Source: Abelmoschus esculentus
Lineage: Eukaryota; Streptophyta; Magnoliopsida; Malvales; Malvaceae
NCBI GenBank assembly: GCA_035048815.1
Contig: JAUCBN010000055.1
Coordinates: 7,303,501 to 7,367,500, forward strand
DNA: 64,000 nucleotides
Direction: 5' to 3'
This document shows, in pieces, positions 11,963-24,556 of the stretch. How positions within the stretch are numbered: the stretch's first letter is position 1; every line of letters starts with the position of its first letter. A program made the position numbers and the translations under genes. The notes under the pieces were generated by a model, which saw only the letters and a program-made list of their open reading frames with translations, was not told the DNA's origin and searched no databases.

Positions 11963-14900
11963 TCACCGGAGATCAATAACATCAAACTTTATCTTGGGAT
12001 TCATAAAAACATGGGAGCAATGCTCGTAGATTGATGTTCCATCTGAAGGCTCCTCATGGGGATGGAATCCTCGTTGCTGACAATTACGAATGACAGATAC
12101 ACCACCCGGATCAGACAGATGAAAGATGCCATGCGGGCTGCAATTGAATACAACAATTGTTAACTTGTAAAATAAATTTGCCTACAACAGGGACAGTCTT
12201 TTTTATCTGAGAGATTCCTACAAACATTGTTTGTACTTAAATGATAAGATTTAAGTACCTTCTTACTTATTAACCATTTCAACAACCTTAGCTGAGCAGA
12301 TAAATCAGTAGTTTAAGACATGGGAATAATCCCATTCTTCACCAATTCAGTCGCTAAACAAAATGAAAATCTACAGACAGACTTTGCTTCTGCGTACACA
12401 GCAAGGTAAAACATCTCTTACACAGAAAAATATATCTTATTTTCATTTGCATTTGGTACATGAAATCCTTTCTATCATCAGTTTACGGTAAATGTTGCTT
12501 AAAAGATCATAGAATATATGAAAACTAGAACACTAGTACCAGATTATTAACTAAAAGTTAACCGACAGTGAAATGATAGGAAATAATTGTCTGACCATGA
12601 TAGATTTACATTTAGCAATATATAGTTGGTGACATTTCATAGCGTTCAATGCCATGGTTATTGGGAGGAAAATGAGAATCTACCTGGACATGTCAGTTGG
12701 GGCCATAACAATTGCAATTGCTTCTGGCAGCATAATCTAAACATATCCACCAGAAAAGAAAAGTGTCAGAGGAAAAAAAATGTAATTCATATGTTGGAGG
12801 CGGCGGTGGAAAAGAATCATATTTTAAGCTGGGATATAGCAAGTACTTTTTTTACCTGATAAGAGTAATGTGTGTGAAGATCAACTGATGACATGAAACA
12901 CGTCTGAGTTGGGTGTGTCTGAAAATCAAAGAATTACAGAGCAACATGCAAGTTTCTAGTTAAAAACATAGGTTAATCAAACATAAATCCATGCTTCATG
13001 AAGGAGATCAACTGAAGCAAGGCATGTTACAGCGCCACATAAGAGACTAACTAGATGGAGAAGAATGAAATATTAGATGAGATTGAATAGAAAGATTATA
13101 AGTGAAACAAATGACCCAAAAGAAGTGCGAACTATACCAAATTACAAGTAAAAATCAAAACGCTACTAGAAAGATACTACCCTACATCAGTACAAAGCCC
13201 AACAAAAGGATAAACAGTTTCCTTTAGATATAAATTTCTTTTTGATAGTCATTCCTTTTAGATATAAACTTCAAACATACTTCAAGGCAATCAATCAATT
13301 ATATTCTAACCTTTGTTATACCTAGAAGTATATGTTACCCATGAGCTTCAAATTCCCACTTGACTTCAAGTATAACATGTTTATTGTAGGTTTGCAATGT
13401 GCATAATGCCTACTGTACTAGAGCAATAATAATAACATTCTGAAATGGAATACATAATAGATATATGTGATCTTTTACCCATCTCATGCCCAAATATATT
13501 CATTAGAGCATATGGAGAAAAAGCAATCAATTATACATTGGAAAGTCACGGCTTGTAAACTTACATGAATCCATCCCAGAGGAAAAAGAGATAATTTATC
13601 CTGAACTTCAAAAATCTCTTCTTCATTTAATGTCGAACACTGTATTAAGAAAAATGTATAAGTGGGATAGAACTAAAAGCACACAGATAAAAGTATATAT
13701 CCAGAATAAACCTTGAAGTTGTTAACACTTTCTGCTCAAAAGAATTAAATTAAAAGGAATAAAATACAATACCGAATCTGAAGTTGACTCCTGCTTTGGA
13801 ATTATAAGAGTCGTGATGTGGAAAACCCTGTTTTTCTACAGCCACAAAATTTAAAAGTATAAATAACCTCTTGCAGCAACTTGAATCCCCTACTTCCTAA
13901 TTATCTTGAACAAAAAAAACTCATCAAGTTAAAAAATATAGTTTTCTCACCAATGACCCAGCTAAAACACCACATGTTTCCAAATTCTTTTTTGTATTTG
14001 CTCAAGCCAATCGCAAGAAATCCTCCATCATTTGTACTGGCTGCATAATAAGTCAGCAAAGTTGGAACATTAATCAACATAGAAGGCCCAAACTGATAAT
14101 TCCACCACGTAACAGGGAAGAAGTATAATTGATATAGGAGACATACAACATGTAAATGTTGATATGAACTAGAGTTTGGCAATCCATCTTGAGAAGACTT
14201 TGCAGGACCAGGTCTTGGATCAGCAACTTTCGATGGATGAATTGGTACAAACTCTGGCTGTACTTGAGCAAGCACAGGAGGAGGAGATGGTTGTTTCATA
14301 CCAACAAACTTGAAAAGATCCTCTGTTGCTTCAATATTCAAAGAAGGACATGACTCTTCAGCAGGATGTAACCATTGAGCATCATCTAACGAGAGTACTG
14401 AGTCTATAGCAGAACCAACCTCTCCGGGTTCACCATCTTTAACAACCAAAGGTCTATGTTGCCCAGCCTGATTCAGGCTGTAAAAAATTGTAACACAAAA
14501 TAGAAAAATGATAAAGCAGCTAAATTTTAGCAACACAAACTAGAACTCTTAGCAGATATTTCAATCTTTTAATATTTACAGAATATCTAAGGTGAAAGGA
14601 TACGATAAGGGTACACGACATGTACACTTAAAGAAGAATGATTAGATAATTTGAAAGTCCTACCCTGAATTTTCAGCAAGTGCCAGGTCCTTATGGCTTG
14701 GATATTGGACCTGCATTATAAAGCAGAACCAATTATTTGATGCAGATCTTGCAGTTTGCATGCAAAAAGAGATTACGTACGTGTACATAAAGAAGATCAA
14801 AGGGAGATAAAACAAACATAGATTAACCTTTATCTCTGCACGCGGTCCAAGCCACTGGCCACCGTTGGGGCCTAGAAATGAGTGTCGAGACAGAGTTTCT

Positions 14901-16677
14901 TTATTTGGAAGAGGTATATTAAGAGACCTGAAACAACCCAGGAAGATTGATACATGCCATGTCAGCCTCAAAGAAAAAGTTTTTAACTAATTCTTATTAA
15001 TACAACCTTATAAGTTATAATAAGGGCTAGATGGACAAATGCAAACAAATATGACAATGAACTGAGCAAAACAAATGCAAAAAGAAATCAGGGCGATGCT
15101 CTAAAGCAGAAGTAACACACAATCGAATTTTATGCATGACCATGTTTTGACATCAACTAATTTCGTTCCTTATAGAGACTGGCTAAAAGTCAGAGTTGAA
15201 TTTTAATGGATCCCACCAATACAACTGTGGATTTTTACTGAATTTTAACAGATCCCACCAATACAACGGCAGATTTCACATTGGAAAGATGAGACATGGA
15301 GGTTTCAAGATCCAAATCATAAATGCAGCAGTAACAATAACAAAAGAAACTCACAACTTCTGAAACTGCCTGTCAATCTGATTATGATTATTGTTATACT
15401 TCCAGGAAGATTGAACTGCCATGTTGGCAGGCTGCATCAATATAAAAAGGAAATGCTGAGCTACTATATTTGGTAATTCTATTAAAAACGCAAGCAAAGA
15501 ATAAGGAAAAAATAGACAGCTATAGATATAGAAACAGGAAAGAGAGATTAATAATTTCATAATTGAATCACATTGCATCCACCAATTATAAATGGTTCTG
15601 TACCAGTGTACCTGCTTAATATCCAAGTTCATATTAGACCCTTTATTTCCAGGAGTCCAATCCAAAGAAGACATCGTATCTGAGCTATAGAAAGAGCCTT
15701 CCTGATCATCAAGATCAACCAATCGAGCCCCTGACTGAGCTTTATTTATTTCTGCAACTCTCTTTTGAACCTCCGGTTTCAAAGATTCAAGCTCATCAAG
15801 TACAGCTAAAAGTCTCTGCAAATGATAAACGATAGAACCAAAACATCATCAAATACCACATGAATGGAATCACATCACAGAGCACCCAGAAAAACAATTA
15901 AGTCTCACCTTCCTATACACAGCCTTTTCTTTCGGAAGCAAAACCTGGTAATCTCGATGGTATGGTATTGTTTCTGACACCAAACTGATCAAAGTGTAAG
16001 TTCATAAATAAGCTTAGGCAGATTAATTTAGTATAACGAATTCAATCAGTGGTAAGCTTCCTTCACCTTGAATATCTAAGTAGAATTATGTACAGATCCA
16101 CTATATTTTTTTCCTCTCTATAAATGTCGGCCTGAAAATTAAAAACAAAACAATAAGCACTTGTATTCATACCTAAATTTCTATCCAACGGAAATATCAG
16201 CCTCGGCCATAAATTACTAACATTTTTAAATATTAAAATAATTCAATTTAGGTTAAATGGGCTAATGTAAGTACTAACTAAAACAATGAAGTCATTAGCA
16301 GGCAGCAGCTACTAGCTTAAAAGAAATAGACTAAGAATTCGCAAACAATGCTACAAACGAAGCTAATTTCAAAATAAAACGCTAATTACTTACGATAAAT
16401 AGAAAATTAAAGTATTAAAACTGTGGAATCATTAGAAATTAAAATATTAGAAGAAAAAATAAAAGAATTATTAAAACAGAGATTAAGATAAAATCAAACC
16501 TAAAACGAATCCTAACATCGTAATGATCAAGAAAATAGTGCGATTAGACAAAGAATTGGCATAGAGAACCTGTTTGAGGAGACTATCGGCGATTCGATAA
16601 TAATAACGGAGAGGAATTCGATTATCAACTTCGACTCTACGAGCCATCTCATTCACGTCGATCTTCATCTTCTTCAT
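11963..16677 (-). CDS. AMSH3: AMSH3-like JAMM deubiquitinase, carries an in-frame TGA
   Basis: Fourteen exons on the minus strand: 16570-16677, 16067-16131, 15909-15984, 15612-15815, 15355-15431, 14828-14927, 14664-14710, 14147-14477, 13951-14040, 13773-13835, 13565-13639, 12856-12918, 12684-12736 and 11963-12137. They total 1527 bp (508 codons plus stop), close to the ~507 aa of Arabidopsis AMSH3. Residues ~4-120 form the USP8-dimerisation/MIT-like domain (DNRIPLRYYYRIAD). The MPN+ domain starts near 337, with catalytic Glu in LETCG (357) and the zinc-binding H-x-H...D of HTHPTQTCFMSSVD (412-425). Known AMSH3 cleaves K63- and K48-linked ubiquitin chains with ESCRT-III at endosomes and vacuoles. 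Codon 349 (14002-14004), just before the ETCG block, is TGA where the family has arginine; all other exons and splice sites look intact. As read, only a 348-aa non-catalytic N-terminal protein would be made. The alternative is a sequencing error or a very recent loss. Confidence 0.9.
14002..14004 (-). other. in-frame TGA in AMSH3 exon 9
   Basis: The plus strand reads TCA in the context TTTGCTCAAGCC, giving ...CGA TTG GCT TGA GCA AAT ACA on the minus strand. The frame is fixed by conserved residues on both sides (MMEDFLRLA before, ANTKKNLETCG after). The family normally has Arg or a similar residue here; CGA to TGA is a single C-to-T transition. Exon 9 is 90 bp and phase 0 at both ends. Confidence 0.85.
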
Positions 16678-16949
16678 CTATTTCTTCCTCGATTCACAAT
16701 AATTATTTTCTCTCCGCCGATGAATTCCGCTTTATTTTTCTCAGCCCTGTCGGAGATCAAAAACTCCGAACGTGCGATATAAGGAATTGAAAAACGAAGG
16801 AAACTGTGTCGTTTTCGGGAGAATGGAGTTTTCTTTTATTTTATCTTGACATGGTGAAGTTTTTATTCTATGCGCCCGTTACTAAGACTAGAGATTTTCC
16901 TATCCAAGGAAAGCAAATCAGTTGAATAGGGGTATAAAGAACTTACCCG

Positions 16950-17275
16950 ACTTGAAAATTCGTTTAAAATCTATTCGATTCGGAATTTGATTTGATCCGG
17001 GGATGTAATGATACGGATTTGATTTGTATCTGACTATTGTTGATCCGAACTTGAGTTGAACTTGTTACTCTGTTATTGTAGTAATCGAACCCGAATTGTA
17101 TCTGACCGAGAATGACCTGAACCTGGTTTGAACTTGTTACTGTGGACCTGAAACCCGACCTGTATCCGACTGAAATGAACCCGAACCCGAGTCTGACTTG
17201 ACAGATAACCGATATATATCCGACTGAATTGATCTGAGACTTGATTTTACCCGACCTGTTTTGAACCCGACCTGA
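16950..17275 (+). repeat. degenerate short-period repeat built on CCCGACCTG / CCGAACTG
   Basis: Many imperfect copies of words such as GACCTGAAC, AACCCGACCTG and TATCCGACTGAA, spaced roughly 10-25 bp. The same vocabulary, in the same strand sense, returns at 19995-20225, about 3 kb away. Confidence 0.6.
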
Positions 17276-17951
17276 TAAATGACCATGTATTATTAACTTG
17301 TACTAATATCAACATAATATTTATATAAATATTCTATATAACACTTATAATATTAAGTGCTTGTAATAGTTTGTGCTTTTAATAGTTTTTTCTTATTAAT
17401 TTTTATTTATTAATTTGTAGTTAAATTATATTATACATATAAAATACATATATTATATTTATAATGATCTTATTACAAATATACTTATATTTATAACATA
17501 ATTATTACAAATATTTAATAATCTTATATTAAAAATACTTATTAATTTTAAATTATATAATACAAATTATTATATTATACTTATTAATTTTAACATGTCA
17601 TGTAATTTTTTAATGAGATATTAATAACAACCTAATAACTATTGCATCAAAGATATGATATACTTAGTCTCTCCTAAAATTTTATATTTATTTATAATAT
17701 TTGAAAGTTGAGAAATTAAAAAATATTTTAATATAGTTTACTAATATTTTTTGAATTTTCCCCGTAAAATTCGAAAGTTGATATATTTATTTATAATATA
17801 AGTTGATATATTTTACCTATAAAATAGTTTACTTATATTTAGACTCTCATCGGTTGGTTTTAACATCCCACGGATTGTCATTTATAATTTAATCAATTGA
17901 CGGTTTAGATCATATCTTACAATCAACAATAATACCGCTTTAAATTTTATC

Positions 17952-18037
17952 AAAGAATTTGATCAAAAAATGCCGCTTAAAAGTTGAGTCAAAAAATACC
18001 ACTTAAAAGAATTTGATCAAAAAATGCCGCTTAAAAG
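17952..18037 (+). repeat. three tandem units containing AAAAAATGCCGCTTAAAAG
   Basis: AATTTGATCAAAAAATGCCG followed by CTTAAAAG occurs near 17956 and again near 18009. A third, more diverged unit (GTCAAAAAATACCACTTAAA) sits between them. The period is about 26 bp. Confidence 0.7.
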
Positions 18038-18299
18038 AAAGAATTCTATTGGTTATTATTTCTCATTGCACACGGATCACAAATTTAACAAAACGTCATC
18101 CGTCTAAAACCATTTAATCTATGATTCAGATTCACCCATTTATTTATTGAACCCATTTAAATTTTATTAAAATTATAAAATTTTAGGAAGGCTTCCCAAT
18201 TCGCCCCTTATATTATCACCCCAAATTATTTCACTTTCGCCATCAAATCTTTTTCTTCGAAATTGTCGCCTTTTCTCGTATCTTCAAATTATCTTATCG

Positions 18300-19560
18300 A
18301 TGGCTCGTACTATGCAAACATATTATATGCTTATTAATATTATACTTATTAATATAAAATTTATATAATATATAGTTTTTATTGTTTTATATAATATATT
18401 ATATGCTTTATATTATATATATATATACATATTATAATACATATACATATAATATAGATATATTATAAGCATACATTATATACTTTAACATATTAGATAT
18501 ACATATATGTATATATTATAATATATAATATACATATGATCTAATACATTAACATAGGACAAATCTCATAAATATTATTCTTTAAATCTTTTTTTCATAA
18601 TATTGCACTTGTAAAATTATTTCTTAAAAATAAAAACATTATTCAAAGTCAAAGCCTTTTACCACCGACTTTAGTGCTTTTTTTTTTGTATTTTTTACTA
18701 TTCAAAGTCGGAGCCTCCTGCTCCTAACTTTAATTTTTTAATCGAAAAAATAAATTATCATTCAAAGTCGGATTCGAATGGATCCGACTTCACTTTTACT
18801 GTAGTAATATCAATAATTTAAAAAATAATTTAAAAAAGATAATATATTAAAAAATAAATTTTTTCTCACAATATTTCTGTCATTTGACTCATTAACATAT
18901 GATATAATATATATTATAATATATTAATATATACTTTAACATACTATATGTATAATTGTATATATGTATATAATATATATTATATATTATAAGCATATAT
19001 ACATATAATATAATAATTTATTAATGTATATACTAATATATATTATATACATATATACATCTAATATATAATACATCTATTTAATATGTATACATATATT
19101 AATGTATATATTAATGTACTACTACTATATATACATCTAATCACTATAATATATATAAATATATGTATACATTATACATATATTAATGTATACATGATAC
19201 ATCTAATTACTAATATATAATTATATATACATATAGTATATATTAATGTATACATCTAATTAACAATATATATTATATACATACTTATATTAAATTATTA
19301 ATGTATTATATATATAGTATTATATATTTTTATATTTCTTTATATATTATAAATTTCTTATCCTCTTATTCTATATATATTATTATTCGATATAATATTA
19401 TTTCATTTTCAAAAATAATATTATTCCATATATAGTATTAATTTATATAGAGAGTATTATTTCATATATAGTATAATTTTTATATATAATATAAATTCCT
19501 TATATAGTATAAATTATATATATTATTTCATTTATAATATAAATTCAGTATAAATTTTAT
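18300..19560. repeat. extended TA-rich low-complexity tract
   Basis: Long runs of TATATA, ATATACAT and TAATGTATAC variants with almost no G or C, apart from the palindromic tandem repeat at 18641. No reading frame here is credible. Confidence 0.8.
18641..18795. repeat. three ~60-bp tandem units with internal palindromes
   Basis: ATTCAAAGTC recurs at about 18641, 18700 and 18760. In units 2 and 3 an inverted repeat follows: AAGTCGGAGCC...CTCCTAACTT and AAGTCGGATTC...GGATCCGACTT. Each unit could therefore form a small stem. Confidence 0.7.
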
Positions 19561-19994
19561 ATTTTTCATTTTTGAAATATATTAAATTATATTGTATAAT
19601 TATAAATTATAATGTAAAGCACATTAAAGTTAAAATTTTCATCAAATTTAACTATTATTAATTTATAATTTTTGTAATTTAGTCCTTTCAAGTTATATAT
19701 ATATATTTTAATTTTGAATTGACTATTAGTTATTTTTCTAATTTAGTTTAGTATTTTTAATAAGATGATATTTTATTTTATTAATGTTTAATTTATATGA
19801 TATTTTTAAGATATGAATCATTATTTATTATATGATATTTTTGTTAAGTCTACTGCGTAATATTTATTTTTTAATGAGATTCATGATAGTGAAAGACGTT
19901 AGATATTAAATAATTAATTTGAAATGAATAATCAACCATTCAACCAAAAGTCTATCGTTTATTTACTTATTTGTACCAAATCAAATTTAATAAT

Positions 19995-20225
19995 TTTAAT
20001 TACTATGAATTTAAAACCGAAATTAATTCGACCTGAAATAAAACCGACTTGAAAAGAACCCGACCTGAAATGAACCCGACCGAAAATGCAACCGAACTGA
20101 AATGGACCTGACCTGAAATGAAACTGTCAATTATCTGATTTGGACCCGAACTGTTTGAACTCGACCTAAAATGGACCCGACCTAAAATAGACTCGACCTG
20201 AATCAGACCCGACCCAAAATATGGA
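19995..20225 (+). repeat. degenerate CCCGACCTGAAATG repeat
   Basis: Imperfect repeats of the type GAACCCGACCTGAAATG, ACCTGACCTGAAATG and ACCCGACCTAAAATG. This is the same motif family and strand sense as at 16950-17275. Together they bracket the AT-rich tract. Confidence 0.65.
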
Positions 20226-20439
20226 ATATATGCTATATTACGTCATGTTTTAGGTATATCTTGATTTTATTCCTACTATGCTAAAATATGGAATATATGC
20301 TTTTGTAAACTGAATTGGGCCTCAAGATACAATTCCGTACCGTAATCATTAATTTTATCGGGGTCTTTGACCCGGTCTTAATTTTCTGCTTCCAATCCAA
20401 TAATGGGTTTACTGTAAATTTGGTTATAACTTATTTGTT

Positions 20440-23400
20440 TTGTGTTGCTTAAGAAAATTAAAAAAATTTAAAATCTTAAAAATTCAAAAATATTTAATTT
20501 TATGTTCCTTTTACTTTTACTTTGAAATATATATAAATAATAATATATATGTTTTATAAAAATCAAAAAATATATAAATTACTTAATATATTTATTTCTC
20601 TTTTAGATTTGATTTTCGTTTCTTCTTCTTATCTTTATTATAATTATATTTTGTTATTATTATTATTATTATTTATTATTACCTATTTTATCATTATTAT
20701 ATATTATTATTTATTTTCAGTTTCTATTTTATTTATTTATTATTATTATTATAAGTATTATTATAATATATAAGTAAATAAAACAAATCCAAAAAATAGA
20801 ACACAATTATCAAATAAACAACCCATTTCAGACTTAAATAATAAGCCCAACATTTATTAATTTTAACAGTCCATTTACAATTGTTTCAGCCTTAAAATAA
20901 TTAAATTACAAGCTCAACACAATTAAATAAAACATTCGGCCCATTCTGAGCCCAAATCCCTTAACCTGGTCACCATAAAACCCTAGGTTGACCCTTCTTT
21001 CCCCTTTGTGCGTAGCCAAGAAAGAACCGTTAGATCATCTAGCGATCTAACGGCCGTGATTGAAGGGAGGAGAAGCATTTGGAATCTCAGACGCGCCACG
21101 CGCGGCTCCCCCGCTCCCCTACGCACGCGTGTGGCGCACGCTCGCGCCCGTTCGAATCCTAGGTTGTCTTTTTGTCTCTCGCCGACCGGTCGCCGTCGTC
21201 GGTGGTCCTCGTTTCTCTTCAGGCCGTCATGTACATGCGCAAACAACCAAAAATCGTCAGATCGTACGTTTTACAGAGCCAAAACGCCCAAAAATACATA
21301 CAATTTCAGTACCAAAACACAGAGCCAACAAAGAATTTCAGAGGGAGTCAAACAAAATAGCAACCACAACCAATAGGAATTTTGCTTTGTTTTTCATTAT
21401 TTTTTGTAAATCGGCTATAAAGGCCAACGAAAAACATCATATAAGGGATCTCTCCCAACACTTTCGAATCAATACAAAGCAAACCCATTTTAGTGGTAAC
21501 AAACTTTTTTTATTTTATTTTTCCTTTATAATAAAAATAGGGTTTAGATTCGTTTACCTTTCGAAGTTGGTCGTTGTAGCAATCCTTTTTTTAAATCGTA
21601 GTTTGAAAATAAAAAGTCGCTAGTAAAAAATTAGGTCAAAATTAAAAAATTAGGCATGAAATGTTGTTTGGAAAAGAAAATTTTGATTTGAAAAGGAGAA
21701 ATTTGGAATTTAGACTGAAATTAGAGTTTTAAGGATTAAAAGAAGGTTTTTGAAATTAGGGATTTTATGAAAACAATTCAAAAGATTTAAAAAATGGATT
21801 TAACATGGTTAAAAACAAATTAGAAATGTTGGAAAACAATTTGAAAATTAATTGAAAAATATTTAAAAACAAAAGGAGTCGCCACCGGTCATTTTGGTAG
21901 ACCGGGCACCGTAAAACCAGATATTCGGAATTAAAAGGGTTTGAGAGTCGGTTACGGTTAAAAAACGAGGTTAGCATTTTCAAACCGCCGAAAATTGGTA
22001 CCTTAAAAATATTTACCGCTTATTTAATATTAAAATTTCTAAATTAAAGTGGCAATTAAGTTATAATTTAATTATAAATTCGGGTTTATTTTAATGTCTC
22101 TTTACTCGAAGATAGACGCATACACCGCCACCACTTCGTTTGGTGTCAGGCCCGTTACGACCGAGTAAAGTATTAATTAATTCATTAATTTAGGAATTGA
22201 TTGTGAAAATATGTTGAATAAATGAATCGAATATACAAATAAATAAATAAATAAAATAAATGCGAGAAATTAAAAGTGCTCAAAGTAAATTACAACAAGT
22301 ATGTGCAAAAAATTAAATGCAAAAAATTAAATACGGAAAATAAAAGACGGTAAATTAAATAGCGATAAATTAAAGGTTAGGAGTTAGGTGTTAAATGTTA
22401 GTTATTAACACTAAACGGGCTATAAATAATACGGATCATTCCCCGTTGAGGGTCACTGTAAAACTGGTCGAATAAACAATTAAATAAATAAAATAAATAA
22501 AATAAACACGAAATAAATAAACAAAATGCATGCAAATATATATACACACATGCTATACATTGATATAAAAGAATCAATACCTAATAAATATATAGGCATA
22601 CCTACTGTACATTATATTATATAAAAGACTAAAATAATAATTACATACAATATAGTTATAATAATATGTATATACTATATAGAAACAATGTTAATGTCCA
22701 CGTAATATGTATATATTTATGTAATAAGAAAATAAATAAATGTAATGTGCGTATAATATACCTTTATAAATGTAATAATATACATAATAAATAAATAAAA
22801 CTGTAATATATAATATAATAACATATAAAAGGAAAATAAAGAAAAAAGCTATTAAAAGAGAGCAATTAATATATTTATTATAATAAATAAATAAGAAATA
22901 TATATATATATATATAAGGTATAACATATGAAATATATATAATATGACAAAGAAAAAACATCGCAACAAAATACATGGGAAATAGAATAAACAGTAAAAG
23001 AACATTAAAATAATACATAACATTCAAAGGAAATTAAAGAAAAAGGAAATAAATTCATTGGATTCACAGTAAAAAACAAAAGGGTTTTTCCACTTCTCAT
23101 AACGGTAGAAAAAGGAAATTAATGCCAATTAATGTTATTAAAAAGGTAAAAGATAATTAATAAAAAGAAATAAATAAAAAACATGGAAATTTCAAATCAT
23201 GACATATAAGAGGGAAAAGGACCTCTAAAATTAAAAACGACAACTTTTACCACACAAAATTAATGTTTTTTTTGGTAAAATAAATGTATTAAATGAAATA
23301 AAAAGAAAATAAAGAAATATAGAAACTATCAAAATTTTCATAGAATGAGCTGTCATTAAATAAAATCAGGGGCTAAAGTAAAAAAAAAAAATTCCAGGTT

Positions 23401-24150
23401 CGAAATAAATATAAAAAAAACAAAGATAATTCAAATCAGTGACCAAATCAAAAAGACTCAAAACACTGAAGCCCTCAAAACGTTATTTCGAAACGAGGAA
23501 GAGCTAAAAAACAACTTTAAAACGCGGAGGGACTAAAAACAAAATAAACTATTATTAAAATCACGATTATAGTCCTAAACGGGACCAGATTGGAAGGCTT
23601 TGCAAACCTACGAGGGCACCGGAGAGAGTTTACGTTATGCGAGAGGTTTTAAAATGTAAAAAGACCAATTTTAAAACAAATGAGAGTATAAATTACAAAA
23701 ATAAATTAAAAAACACTTCCCCTTTCCATATTTTCCTCAAACCGAAAATACAACCCCTCTAAACTCTCTGTAATGTTCATCTAAAATCCCAGAAATGATG
23801 AACATTCCTTGAATGTTCTTCTGGAATTTCCAGAAGAGATGAACGCCGGCCATCCTTCGCCGTAAAAACTAGATTCCGGCCACCATTAGCGGTGGCCGAT
23901 GAAGCTTAAAATCCTTTTTTTTTTGCTTTTTTCGAAACCAAAACCAAAACAATCCTTTCTCCCTTTTGAAAACGAAATCAAAACGTTCCAAACTTTTCGG
24001 TTTAAAAACGATGGTCCAAAACCTTCCTTGTTTTGGATCTGAAAACAAAGAAAAGGAAAATAAAACTCCTCTGTCTCCCTCGCGTGGCTCACCCTCAGAC
24101 GCACGAATGCCGCGTGATTATTTTCGGAGAAGAAAACAGAAAGAGAAGGA
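20440..24150 (+). mobile_element. LTR-like unit 'U', plus orientation, permuted (3' part then 5' part)
   Basis: No coding capacity is visible. This region matches, in inverted orientation, the sequence now at 24160-24556 plus 31283-34206. Landmarks in order are an AT-rich tract with (TTA)n; a block with AAGCCCAAC...AAACCCTAGG and a GC-rich stretch (20830-21150); CGGTCGCCGTCGTCGG (about 21188); a probable TATA box GGCTATAAAGG (21412); TGTAGCAATCC (21575); GGAGTCGCCACCGGTCA (about 21875) with GGTGTCAGGCCCGTTACGAC (about 22143); GCGGAGGGACTAAA (about 23524); and a GGCCACC-rich block (23875-23895). In the inverted copy, read in the same sense, the TGTAGC/ACCGGTCA half comes first and the AAGCCC/TATA half last. 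I infer an LTR of more than 3 kb from an old gypsy-type element, here as the end of one copy joined to the start of another. Confidence 0.55.
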
Positions 24151-24159
24151 GAAACAATG

Positions 24160-24556
24160 AAGTTTAAAAGCTAAAACCCTACTCTATTTTTTATTTATTT
24201 CTGGTATCCGAAAAAAGAAGAGAAAAAAAAGCTATTACCACTGAAATCTTTTGCTTTTTTATTGCTTTGAGTGGTTCCGAATGAATTACAAAATTGGGGT
24301 TTTGTTTTTTTTATAGCCCCTTTTGATTACATTGTTTAGAACTAAATAACATTTACTCTTGGGTTTATGTCTGAAATCCCTAATATTGATTCTGATAATT
24401 GTCGTGTTTGTATTCACATGAGCCTCTAAAAATTGCTACTTTCTGATAATATTGTTGGGTTTATGCAATTTTCGCTAATTTTGCTTCTGAAATTCATACC
24501 AAATCTGACACCTTTCTTTGTTTGCATGTGATGCCGGAAAAATGAGGGGACCACCG
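24160..24556 (-). mobile_element. inverted copy of LTR-like unit U, terminal part
   Basis: Read on the minus strand this matches 21180-21575: a TATA-like GGGGCTATAAA (reverse of about 24309-24325), TTCAGTGGTAA, then AATAGAGTAGGGTTTT. The right end, GTTTGCATGTGATGCCGG followed by GAGGGGACCACCG, matches 21190-21250 and continues directly into 31288 once the gypsy insertion and one CACCG are removed. Confidence 0.6.

Larger units (their letters stand above)
16678..20439. other. AMSH3 5' flank, then very AT-rich repeat-laden spacer
   Basis: The first ~200 bp should hold the AMSH3 promoter and 5' UTR. Beyond that I see no gene: degenerate CCCGACCTG repeats at both ends, short tandem repeats near 18.0 kb, a palindromic tandem repeat at 18.64 kb, and an almost pure A/T tract from about 18.3 to 19.6 kb. 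A 14-bp word ATGGAATATATGCT occurs at about 20221 and 20287. Confidence 0.6.

Noticed and set aside
18300..19560. Candidate replication origin or matrix-attachment region in the A/T tract
   Set aside because: Extreme AT content alone is not evidence; there is no diagnostic motif to support either function.
20983..21623. Overlapping open frames on both strands in the GC-rich patch of unit U
   Set aside because: GC-rich sequence in a GC-poor region lacks stop codons by chance. The frames overlap one another and match no known domain.
22691..23023. 110-aa minus-strand open frame rich in Ile, Tyr and Phe
   Set aside because: It is a translation of AT-rich low-complexity sequence inside unit U, with no domain, no splice context and no conservation in the inverted copy.
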